In this document: positions 54,714-64,000 of the stretch, piece by piece
Position numbering within the stretch: position 1 is the stretch's first letter
How the letters are laid out: every line of letters starts with the position of its first letter
Assembly: GCA_003586115.2 (NCBI GenBank)
Contig: QVOM02000034.1
Coordinates: 19,512,684 to 19,576,683 of the forward strand
Length of the DNA: 64,000 nt
DNA from: Salvator merianae
Lineage: Eukaryota; Chordata; Lepidosauria; Squamata; Teiidae
Direction: 5' to 3'
Made by a program: the position numbers and the translations under genes
Notes under the pieces: generated by a model
What the model was told of the DNA's origin: nothing
Database searches by the model: none
The model's input: only the letters and a program-made list of their open reading frames with translations

Positions 54714-56724
54714 CCAGTGAGCGTCCAGAAGCTCACCAGAAGACAAGAGCAAACAGGTCCTGTAATTCCCTCTCACCCCTTGAATCACAAAGGGAATTTG
54801 CTACAAAATTGAAAATTTGTTTTTACACTGTTAAAATATTTGGCAAAATAGTATTGTTTAATCAATTGCTATATTAAAATTGTATTATTATGAATTCTCA
54901 CTGATCCTATGTGTAAACATATTCTAATTTTTTCAATTATGAATATCATTTCTATATTGCTGTAATAATTAATATGAGTAATGAATAGAAATGTATACAG
55001 TTTGTTATGTGTTTTTGATTTTATGTAGCTATTAGTATTTGTGTTCTATAAAAAAATAAAAAAATAATTTTTCTAGAATATGCACTGATCTTCATGATTT
55101 TTATGGTTAAGCAAAGGTCTTATATATAACTATTTCATGATGTTTATCTACTAAGAACCATCTTTGGCATGGGTGAAATCTGAGTACAAGGTGGGCCATG
55201 CACCATGTGCAGATAGACCTCCAGTGATAGGACACTTCTGCATAGGGAGAATGGTGTGCAGGATCAGTAACCCATTGTGCACTTCCTCCTTGCCCAAATG
55301 GTGCACAATGACCACCTCACCTGTTCAGCATTTGTGAAATCTTCCTCCAGCTTGTGTGTGACCTCCTGGACACATATGCAAGTTGTGCAGCTTTTCCCAC
55401 CCCCAGTTTGGCAATAAAGGGAAGAGACTTGAATGATGTCAGTCCAAGCGTCCCATTCAGCAGAATAAAATGCTGCATGAACAGGGCCTCGGTTTTCCCT
55501 ATGCAGATTTGTTGGAAAGGGGGAGGACTGACATCAAAGACTGTCCCTGCTAACAAAACATCCCTAAATCCCAGTTGACAGCAGGATGGCAGAGAACAGC
55601 ATCATCTCTCCTAGCACTTTGAAAATGGGAGCTACTTTTCCCTAATTAACACAGGAAGAGGAGCACCCTCCCCCCTGGCCATTTTTCTCCACATCAATTT
55701 TAAGGTGGTGTAATTGAGAGGTCAGACCAAGATCCAAAACACCCATGACTGATTATATTGTGTCTATTTTTTGGTTACTTCTAGCAGAAACATTCTGTAG
55801 GCAAGAGTGTTCAGCTCACAATGGGTGGATCTTTTGCAGTGGCCAAGAGATTGGCACATTTTCCATATCCTAAAATCACACTTGATCCACAAAGATTAGA
55901 GGGCTATGACTGCACTTTAAAAATAGAATTATGCATATATCTACTCAGAAAGATGTTCCACTGAGTTTCTCCTCAAATCAGTGGGAATGATTGCCTATAT
56001 AGAAAGAGACCTCATTGACCTGAGTGGGACTTATGTCTGAGTAAACAGCTATAACTCTGCCCTGGCTTGCCTTGCGTTTAATTTAGCAGGCATTCTACAG
56101 TATATTTGCATGGCTATCTGATAAGCAGATAGCTTCAAAAGTTAGTGTTCCTTGTGTGAGTGTGGACTTATTAAAACAAAAACACAAAAGATATCCCTAT
56201 TTAAGTAACAGCCAAAAAAATTATTTTCATGTGCAGGGAATGAAGAATAGATGCAAAAGTGACAGTCGTGACTAGCGACTTGCCAAGCTAAGCAGAGCCA
56301 ACGATTGATTTGATTTAATAAGCACAAAAGAGGCCAAGTTCCCATGCTGACTAGCGATGGTCTTCTTTACTGTCAGAGAATAGCCCATCACTAAAGCTTC
56401 TCACTCATGGATGCACCTAAAAGGAACCGAACAAAGCAGCCAACAAAGGCATCATCTGCACAGCCCCCTAAGGGCACAGGTACCCCATGTCCCTGAACTC
56501 TTATGTTTCGTGGGTGCTCTGGAAGAGTGCAAAGTCAGCATGAGCCTGCACTCATCCAGCAGCTATCTTGTCACAAACTCTTGTTAGAGTGCTTTAGCAG
56601 CAGAGTGATAGGGAAAGTAGCAGAGCACTTCCTACCAATATACTTCCTATTAACTGCTGCCACGTGCGTCAGCTTACTGTATGCACTTTTTTTTGGCTGC
56701 TAACATGGCTCTGCTTTCAGGAAC
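54714..56724. other. 2 kb, partly AT-rich, nothing recognised
   Basis: 54.8-55.1 kb is AT-rich. 55.2-55.55 kb has a possible inverted pair (TTCTGCATAGGGAGAA and TTTCCCTATGCAG), a candidate decayed TIR element. No exon seen. Confidence 0.35.
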
Positions 56725-56935
56725 ACTGGAAATGCCAACTTCTGTGGCCATTCCCAATGTTTTCAAAAACACCCCCAGCTGGAAACATCACAGACAGGGA
56801 ATGAAAGTTCCCCAGCTGTGATGTTTTTGTGACTGGGATGGGGTTGACATGTGAACAGCACAGCACAGCATCACCTTACAAAGTGTGCTGTTAGTGTCAT
56901 ACTATTCTCAGTGTGTAAATATTTATTCTTGTTCT
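56725..56935. repeat. Interspersed repeat, family I, copy 2
   Basis: AAAAACACCCCCAGCTGG ... TGATGTTTTTGTGACTGG ... CATCACCTTACAAAGTGTGC ... CATACTATTCTCAG. Same order as 51505-51695. Confidence 0.55.
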
Positions 56936-57711
56936 TCCTTTCCCCACATAGTATTCATTTTAGGGTCTAATAATACATTCAGAGCTTCAAGTTGCAGTAG
57001 AGGTAATGTCAAGGATGCAACCTCTTGGTGCTCCAAGGAATGTTTTTGGACTCTGTTAGCCCCAGCCAACAATTCTGGTGATGAGAGATGGTGGAAGTGA
57101 TAAACAGCATAATTTTGAAGAGCCATATACTTATATATAGGGACAATGTGTTTCAATAAATTAATATCTGTGTATCTCCTATTTCTCAAGTGCAAATGAA
57201 TTTTTTTGGGGGGGAGGCAAATTAGCAATTAACTTTAGATATTTTTGGTACAGCTTTTGGTCTTTTCTAGCCAAAGGGAAATTAAGTTTTTCCTGTATTT
57301 TTGATCAACAACTATTTTTAATCTCTTCCCCCCTTTTTTCTTGTCCCCTCTCCTTGCCTTTCCTTGTCTCACCTCACTACACCTGCTGCGACCTCATTCA
57401 GCTCTCCTGTATGCCAGCATCCATTCTTGTTCTTTTTTTAAAAAAGAGAGAGGAGAGGAGAGAGGAGAGAGGAGAGAGGAGAGAAATTAATTCCGCAATG
57501 CTCTTTTGTTCTCCTAGATGGGTAACTTTCTAGAAAGTTGCAAAGCTAGTACAGGAGTGGAGAAAGACTTTAGAGGGATCCATTTTCCTTTTAACTATTT
57601 TCTAAAATCCGAAGACTGAAATAGTGGCAGATGATACTCATTGTGACTGGTTAGGAAGAGGGCAGGGCAGCTGAAAGGAAGTGACAACAGGATCAGAATG
57701 GGTAGTGCCCT
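56936..57711. other. No gene; GA-rich tract
   Basis: A GAGAGGAGA-type tract lies at 57446-57484. No exon seen. Confidence 0.35.
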
Positions 57712-58037
57712 GTGAAGAAGAAGAAGAAGAAGAAGAGGAAGAAAAAGAAGAAGAACTTGGTTTTTATACCCTGCTTTTCTCGGTTGAAGCTGACTCAAAG
57801 CGGCTTACAAGGTTATTTTTTGCCCAAAGGCTTACATCTGTCTATCTTCCGCATCACACAATGTGATGCTCCCTATTTATCTACTTGCAATTACTTGCTT
57901 TCGAACAGCTAGGTTGGCTGGAGCTAGAGGCCAGTAGAGGGCGTTCATCCCCTCTACACGGCAGACAGGGGCTTTGAACTCCGATCCTCCTATTGAAAGA
58001 TCAGTGCCTTAGCCTTCTGCGCCACCGTGCCTCCATT
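57712..58037 (-). mobile_element. Full-length tRNA-derived SINE
   Basis: Read on the minus strand: tRNA head (58037-57965) with GGCGCAGAAGGCTAAGGC as the A-box region and GGAGTTCAAAGCCCC as the B-box region; a body with AAGCCGCTTTGAGTC-type sequence; and a (TTC)n tail, seen on the plus strand as the GAA array at 57714-57756. This organisation is that of a squamate tRNA-derived SINE. It is the best-preserved SINE in the window. Confidence 0.8.
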
Positions 58038-59188
58038 GTTAAGACTGCAATTCCATTCAAACCAACATAAAAATTGATCCCATTGAATACAGTGGCTTAT
58101 GCACACTGGAACCAAACTGAACTGAAACATGAATGAAGGAGAGAGAAAGGGTGGACTCTGCCTATCACTGAGTGGTCTTCCACCAGGGTAGAGGTTTACA
58201 TGTTTCTCCACCGCGAACTGGCAACAAGACGTTGTTGCTACCATGAGCAGGGGACAGAAAACGCTGATCTCAGAGCATGCTGTCCCAATCTGACATGGCT
58301 CTGCACCATTAATTCAGCTTGCTGAGGCCATTTAACTTTGCAAACTGAATGGAGGGCACTACTGGTGCCTGTACACAGCCTGGCCAGCAGGCACCAGCTC
58401 ACTCCCTGAGCCAACCAGGGCACTGGCTGCATAAATAGTCTCCAGGGATGGCCAGGCCCTGAACCAGCTCCCCCCTCGTGCTGGTTCCCCCCACCCCCAT
58501 GCACACACACTTTCCAACTCTAGCTTCTAGATGTGGTAGTGCACTTTGCCCCTATGGGTCAGTTGTCCCTGGGATGAGATCAGGTACTTTCTTTGTAGCA
58601 GTCTTGAAGGGCTGCTCAGAACATCAGAAGTATGTGTGGACTTTTTCCACCCTCAGTGTGGAAGCAATTCACTGCTGACTGTAAGATGTGCCATCAGAGG
58701 CTCATGCAGAAGAAGACTCTGCCTTTCTGAAAAGCATCCCAAGGCATCTCCCAACATCCTTGTCCTGTGACACAACTTTCATATACAGTTTGGATTTTTC
58801 AGTTTGGCATGGCACCATCTCTGCTACCTCTCAAAAACTCTACTTTCTCAGTTGAAAGTGAAACAGGAGAAGCTGTACTGAAGCAACTGCAGAAATATGT
58901 TTAGGAACAGTTTTCAAGTAGTGGGAACGCAGCTACTGAAGAGGAACAGAAGATGTAGGGGAGCCACCTGCTGGTGTGAAATACTGATTTTTCTTTTTAG
59001 GTCATGCAAAATGATCTAATGAAATCTTTGGAGACTTTTTTTAAAAAAATTGCAATTGGAATATCTAAGAGATTCCAAACTAGAGTTGTATGAGAAGGAA
59101 GCTAGAAGAACATCTTCAAAAGCTTTTTTAGAAGAGGTAATTTCAGCAGGTGTAGCTTCTGCTCTTCTGTAGAACGGTTAGGAGACTA
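58038..59188. other. No gene or repeat recognised
   Basis: No feature recognised; open frames at most 90 codons. Confidence 0.35.
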
Positions 59189-59346
59189 GGGCCCTTTGTG
59201 CACCGGGCCTTATTCCAGATTATATCCTGGAATAGGGACCTGCCACCCACATGCTGACAGGGTCTACCATAGTCTGCACTAGCATATGAATGGCAGGTCC
59301 CTATTCTGGGATACAATCTAGGATAAGTGCCAGTGCAGAAAGGCCT
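59189..59346. mobile_element. TIR element, family E, short palindromic copy
   Basis: Left arm GGGCCCTTTGTGCACCGG ... GAATAGGGACCTGCC; right arm GGCAGGTCCCTATTCTGG ... CCAGTGCAGAAAGGCC. No clean duplication. Confidence 0.72.
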
Positions 59347-59679
59347 TGACCTTATTCTGGACTGAATAGAATTCTTAACTCACCTGGAGTTGGGAGAAGT
59401 TACCTGTGCACCACAGACAGAGTCCTATCTCTCAAAATGACATATACCACTTCCTGAACTACCATACCTTATTTTCCTACAACATGACCTTGCTCTGCTC
59501 TTCTGCATTCAGATCAGGACTGGGAAGTGTTACTGTGTAAAATGAGCAATCCTGAAGCTACTGGAAACTTGATATCTCCAGCCATGGCTGGTAGGGCAGA
59601 GGACAAGGCAGGAGAAAGAAAGTGGCATCAAGATAGAACAGGTAAAGGGGTCAAGTGAGACACTGTTACGACTGCAATT
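59347..59679. other. No gene or repeat recognised
   Basis: No feature recognised. Confidence 0.35.
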
Positions 59680-60275
59680 CTATTGCAATGTGTTGTGTGT
59701 GGGGCTGTCCTTGAAGACGATTTGGAAGCTGCAACTAGTGCAGAATGCTGCAGCTAGACTGCTGACTGGCACTGCTGGCTGAATGCACATCACACTGGTC
59801 CTAAAAGAACAGCACTAGCTTCCTATTTGCTACTAAGTCCAGTTCAAGGTCTTAACATTAACTTAGAAGACCCTAAACAGCTTGGGCCCCAAATTAGCTA
59901 AATGAATGCTTCCTCCCATATGGATATGCCCATGCCCTAAAATCTGCCTATGAGTCCCTCCTGGTGGTGCCATCCCCTTCAGTAGTTAAAGGGGTGGGAA
60001 TACGTGGGAGGGCCTTTTCAGTGATAGCTCCCAAGCTATCAAATAGTCTCCCTTCTGAGGTGCATCAAGCACCCTCACTGTATATATTCAGATGTTTGGT
60101 GAAGACACACCTCTTTACCTTTGGCTGAGGGAACAGCTTCCCCTCCCAATGCAGATACGGTAATTACTTTAACCAACTTATTTTACCTGTTTCTATGCTT
60201 ATTTTATTGTAATCTGCCCTGAGACCTTCAGGTATAGGCTGGGATATAAATACAAGCAAACAAACAAACCCATGT
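59680..60275 (+). mobile_element. L2-like LINE, ORF2 C-terminus and 3' tail
   Basis: The plus strand encodes, with stops and shifts, the C-terminal part of an L2-type ORF2: LQLVQNAAARLLTGT (about 59725-59770), then a LTYKAL/LNGLGP-like segment, then LLVVPSPSVVKGV and GRAFSVIAPKL (59960-60035), then KTHLFTLA (60095-60125). After this, TGTAATCTGCCCTGAGACCT and GGGATATAAATACAAGCAAA form the typical L2 3' end with a short AAAC tail. Family assignment by motif memory. Confidence 0.78.
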
Positions 60276-60734
60276 GAAAACAGATCAGACTGAACACAGT
60301 GGATTATGCATGTACGAGCTGACCCTGATCTAAAACATAAAGAAAAAAAGGAGATTCAGACTCTGAGCCTCGAGGTGCAGTGGGAAACTCTCCGCTTTGC
60401 CCTTATGGGGCAACCTACATCTATTATTTCTAACCCTGGATCCTTAAGGGCTGCTATAGCTCAGCTAAGGTTTAGTGTCAGGACTGAAATCAAGGACTTC
60501 CAAATGAACATTTGGAAAATGGTAGGTGATGGAACAGTGCCAAACAGAACTGGCATCTGCATCTGAGCCTTCATGGTATATCATTGCTTATGAAAATTTA
60601 CCTTCGATCACCACAACATCCATTCTTCTTGTTTAAAAAAAGCATTTGATAACCAGAGGGGGTTTGGCCAGGCATCTGCATGGTTACAGATGCTTGTTTT
60701 AGTATCTGTACTTTTTGTTGTTGAAGATGATGTT
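60276..60734. other. No gene or repeat recognised
   Basis: No feature recognised. Confidence 0.35.
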
Positions 60735-60935
60735 GGGCACTAATGTGTTGGCTCTAACTCCTGGTTGACCACCTAAGGGCCTCCATGGGCACCTCTGTAC
60801 AGTTTTCTTGGCAAAGATACAGAAGTGGTTTGTCACTGCCTTCTTTTGGGGACGGACTGGGGATTGAACCTGTGGCCCTCTGCTTTCCAGACACTTTGCT
60901 CTACAAGTCAGTTACAGGCACCCCCACTCCATTGT
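60735..60935 (-). mobile_element. tRNA-derived SINE, copy 2
   Basis: Same family as 47033-47205. Minus strand: a decayed A box in CTGTAACTGACTTGTAGAGC, the B box GGTTCAATCCC, and the body word CAAGAAAACTGTACAGAGG. Confidence 0.72.
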
Positions 60936-61084
60936 ACCTTATGTATCTGTAAAGGTTTCTCAGTGGATGCATCTATTTTATGGAAGCTTTATGGAGCACC
61001 TACAAATACACCCTATAAGCACGAGTTGAAGAAGGTTTTTCTTTTCATGCAGACTTCTCCAGTGTGAGTATTTTCTCCTCTCCC

Positions 61085-61235
61085 ACCCACAGTTTTTAAC
61101 CATGCTCTAATTGTTTTATATGGATCTGGCTTTAATGTTTTGCTTACTGTTCATTTTATGTTTTAGCGAAGCACTTTGAAATCCCAGATAGGAAGCAATG
61201 TGAAAACTCTGTAAATTTATGACAAACAATTTATT
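61085..61235 (+). repeat. Interspersed LINE-tail-like repeat, family J (plus orientation)
   Basis: GTTTTGCTTACTGTTCATTT, AGCACTTTGAAATCCCAGAT, AGGAAGCAATGTGAAAAC. Reverse complement of the 31.4 kb copy. Confidence 0.55.
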
Positions 61236-62389
61236 TCTTCAAAAAATGTCTTTTGCAGATGCAAAATGTCAGAGTGCAGATGCAAATTCTATTTTATTCC
61301 TATATTGGACTTTCAGTGATGTGATTGGTGGGGAAAATGCAAAACGATCACAGTAATTTTGGTGTTTCTTTTCCAGATTGACAAACCTGTGCCTTTGTTT
61401 CTGTCTTCGTGCATCAGAGAGATGGAAATAGTTGAAAAGTGTTGATGGACTGGGGGCAGGGGAAGGGGAAGAGAAGGCTTGTTAAATGAACATCTCACAA
61501 TTCATATTAAGCACTTGATCATCTAATGGGACCTCTAGATACTCATCATTACCTTATTACTTCCCTGGAGAATGATTCTAGTTATTCAATAAGAAAGAAG
61601 ACACACCTTTTATTCTCTGCAGCACTCTCATTCAAGGTTGGATTGGGCTTATGTGCTTTTTGTGAATCTGTCATACTGTTCCTGTAAGCCTAGTGATCAA
61701 TATAAGCAGAGATGCCTTGTCACTACCGTATAGTATACTTGCTTTTCTCTGTACATACATTCCTAATTTTTTTAAAAAAACTTATTTGCATATTTAATAG
61801 GCCTTTGACCCATCCAAAGCCCCAAGTGTTTGTTCTGAAGCCCCTTTACTTCCGTCCAAATATTTTCTGCCTCTTTCTGGTGCTCATTAGGCCTCTTGAC
61901 TATTTAGCACTAATTGTGGTTATGGGATATCGTTGTACCTCAGGGATCTTGTTGGGTGTCACTGCAGTTGCAGAATAGATTTGTACCCCCTCTCCTTTTT
62001 TATAGTACTAGGAAAGAGCTAACATGAACACAGAGAGTTAACTAAAGTTAAAGGATTTAAGCATCCTTGTTTGAAGACAATTTCCAACAGTGACTTTGCC
62101 AGTTTGTAGAGCTTCAGAGCCAGCCTGTCTAGAACCAAATTAATGTTCCATCCATTTTACATTCTTTTACGTATTAACAAAGCTCAGGAGCTGCTTATCC
62201 TTAGAGTGCACTATTATGTTCTCTGGAGGCCAAACTACTTGCAGCAATGAGCTGAAATTTGCAGAGTTTGGTGTCTTGGGTGTCCCAAAGTATGTCCTAC
62301 ATTGACATGACTGTCAGACTACAGATGAAAGAGTAATAATTCCCAGCTGATCTAAGATAAGGCATTTCCAAGCTTCAAGATTCCTGATT
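61236..62389. other. 1.15 kb, nothing recognised
   Basis: AT-leaning, no exon or repeat recognised. Confidence 0.35.
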
Positions 62390-62715
62390 TACTTTATTTT
62401 TTATTTAAGTATTTAAATCCTGCCCTTCAACCAAAGGTCCCAGGGTAAGTCACAACACTAAAAAGACAAAATCCATAAACAGGTTAAACATATAACTTAC
62501 CCATAAAACAGATAAAAAATATAACCCTCCCTCCCTGGAAGGACAACACTCAGAGGTAGCTATGCATCAAAGGCCTGTATTAACAGACATGTTTTAACCA
62601 GGTCCCAGAAGGCATATAATGTTGGCACCCAGAATACCTCCAGAGTCTGGGAGCCACCACAAAAAAGGCTCTGTCACATGTAACTTTCTCTCACACCTCT
62701 GATGAGGGTTACGAT
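62390..62715 (-). repeat. Interspersed LINE-tail-like repeat, family J-related
   Basis: TTTATTTAAGTATTTAAATC, CTGCCCTTCAACC, an A-rich block, then AGACATGTTTTAACCAGG and CCAGAGTCTGGGAGCCACC, a layout typical of the antisense 3' end of a reptile LINE. Confidence 0.5.
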
Positions 62716-62837
62716 ATAAATTTGGATTCATTAATTATTTTGTGAGGTTTATATTGTGTTGACCTTGAGCACCTCATTTTGGACAGATGGGTTTGAAAGA
62801 TTTTAAACAGGGGAACCCAGCACGTGCTTGTACATTG

Positions 62838-63005
62838 CAAGACAATGTAATACAGTGGCCAAAGTCTAAGATTTTGCATTCCCTAGGTTTGAATACTGGC
62901 TCAGCCATGGAATTTCTGCAGGTGATTTTGGGCTGCAGATTGCCTCTCAGCTTTGCCTACTTTGCAGCATTGTTATGAAGATAAATGGGGCCGGGGTTAC
63001 AATGT
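62838..63005 (+). mobile_element. Decayed Sauria-type SINE
   Basis: AATACAGTGGCCAAAGTC (decayed A box), GGTTTGAATACTGGCTC (decayed B box), GCCATGGAA, then GCCTACTTTGCAGCATTGTT and ATGAAGATAAATGG. The order matches the Sauria SINE as I remember it. Confidence 0.5.
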
Positions 63006-63430
63006 GCCCTGCCTTAATCTCTTCGGAAGATAATCTTCACTCCTAGGCTAAGACAATCTTTAATCAAAGAAGACACTGAGAGCTGTACTCAGGAAAGGAG
63101 CTTTCCCAAACTCTGCCCAATTGGATGGAAGATGGCATCCAACTATGTCTGGAAGGCTACAGTCTCTGGTGTTTGACACAGGAGAAGTCAGGTGCACTCC
63201 ATTATTTAGCTGTGATGCTCAGTTTGGTGAAGTATCACAGCCACCCTGATCCAGCTCAGCAAAGGAAGGAAAAACCAAAAGAGATTGCTTTAAGTTCCCC
63301 CTTGTGTTAAATGAGGGCATCCTGGTGGCAATCATTTCTTTTTCCTTTTCTTCTGGAAAAAAGAAAAAAAGGTTGGAATCCTCCCTGGGTTCAGCTTTGA
63401 TCCAGCTCCGCTGGGTTCCCTTCCTAACAG
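63006..63430. other. Upstream flank of the right-edge CpG island
   Basis: An AG-rich stretch at 63354-63371. No exon seen. Confidence 0.35.
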
Positions 63431-64000
63431 ACGTGTCTGGGATTGTAGCGCACACCGTCTACGCGTTGCCCGTCAGTGAAGAGACGTGCAAACTAATCGC
63501 TCCCCTGATTACAGTTGCTTAAACCTCTCTTCCCCCCACCCCCGCTCCTGAGATTGCATGGCGAGGTCGGGAACCATTCTGAGATGAGCCTGGGAGGGTA
63601 CCGAAACTCAGGGCACGAGGAAAGTCTGGAGGGCTTCCTTCCTCCTTTTCCCCTTCAGCAGAGCTAGAAGCTACTTGTGTGGAGAGAGGGGCACTTTCAG
63701 ACGACGCGCGAGTCGATCCCAAACCCACGCGATTCACCGCGGCCGCAGTCGTGCGACAGCCGCAGAGTCAAGTGAAGTAAGAGACCAGGCGGCACACGTT
63801 GGTCCCAGTGGGCCCCCTTCCCCACCGCCCCCTCACGGGCCGTCGTTCACCCCTTGCCACCTGCGCTCTTGCTCGCTCGCTCGTTGGCGCGCCCTCCCTC
63901 TCCCCACCCTCCCTCTCCCCACCCCGGCGCCTCGTCCCTCCCACTCGTGGTCCCTACACTCACCCGAGACTCTCCGTGGGTGGCAGGCAGAGGAAGGACT
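63430..64000. promoter_or_regulatory. CpG island at the right edge, candidate promoter / first exon
   Basis: CpGs become frequent from about 63440 and dense after 63695 (GACGACGCGCGAGTCGATCC, CACCGCGGCCGCAGTCGTGC, CTCGCTCGCTCGTTGGCGCG). Two tandem CCTCCCTCTCCCCAC units lie at 63892-63921. GAAGTAAGAG at about 63774 fits a 5' splice-site consensus for a plus-strand transcript, but nothing confirms it. Unlike the other GC-rich segments here, it has no TIRs or target duplication, so a real gene promoter is the simplest reading. The gene would lie to the right of the window, or be transcribed leftward with no exon that I can recognise. Confidence 0.6.

Noticed and set aside
57965..58037. tRNA gene
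   Set aside because: It is the head of a complete SINE with a (TTC)n tail.

Overview
The window looks like euchromatic, intron-poor-in-evidence vertebrate DNA, most probably from a squamate reptile (lizard or snake). The evidence is the mix of repeats: CR1/L3-like, L1, L2, BovB (RTE) and R4-like LINE remnants, tRNA-headed SINEs of the kind common in squamates, and a very dense population of short DNA transposons. This is inference from repeat composition; no species can be named. I found no intact protein-coding gene. Every open frame of any length is explained by a transposon fragment, a GC-rich mobile element, a microsatellite or chance.

Layout. 1-6 kb: 3' end of a CR1-like LINE, two copies of TIR family C, one copy of family D carrying a nested foldback hAT element, and a decayed Tigger/pogo transposase on the minus strand. 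7-9.9 kb: one GC-rich hAT-like element, then sequence in which I recognise nothing. 10-11.4 kb: C-terminal part of an L1 ORF2 with an internal stop. 12-20 kb: long inverted repeat, foldback hAT copy, several GGGCC-ended TIR elements and family D. 22.8-23.9 kb: CpG-rich island. 24.3-25.5 kb: a 1.2 kb TIR element that contains a promoter-like cluster. 25.9-28.5 kb: ubiquitin pseudogene, CR1 fragments and two R4-like LINE ends in opposite orientation. 28.7-34.8 kb: TIR elements, CR1 fragments, a perfect foldback hAT copy, and a Tc1-type MITE inside a family D element. 34.8-38.3 kb: the longest stretch without recognised repeats. 38.3-46.6 kb: more TIR elements, including two abutting ones at 43 kb and a nested GC-rich hAT at 45.6 kb. 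47-52 kb: SINE, microsatellite, BovB broken by CR1. 52.3-54.7 kb: a nested stack of palindromic elements. 55-63 kb: mostly unrecognised sequence with SINE, L2 and LINE-tail fragments. 63.4 kb to the right edge: a second CpG island, probably the promoter of a gene that lies beyond the window.

The most informative signal is in the element borders. Two groups can be separated directly from target-site duplications (TSDs). One makes 8-bp TSDs and has CAGNG-type ends (hAT-like): foldback family A and the GC-rich CASTGGCGTAGC elements. The other makes 3-bp TSDs of varied sequence and mostly begins GGGCC or GGNC (PIF/Harbinger-like by TSD length and ends). Thirteen members of the second group were checked base by base; eleven have perfectly matching 3-bp TSDs and two differ at one base or lack a match. 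No transposase for either group lies in the window. Nesting gives relative ages: A inside B, A inside D, GC-rich hAT inside C and inside E, Tc1 MITE inside D, and two GGGCC elements inside a third.
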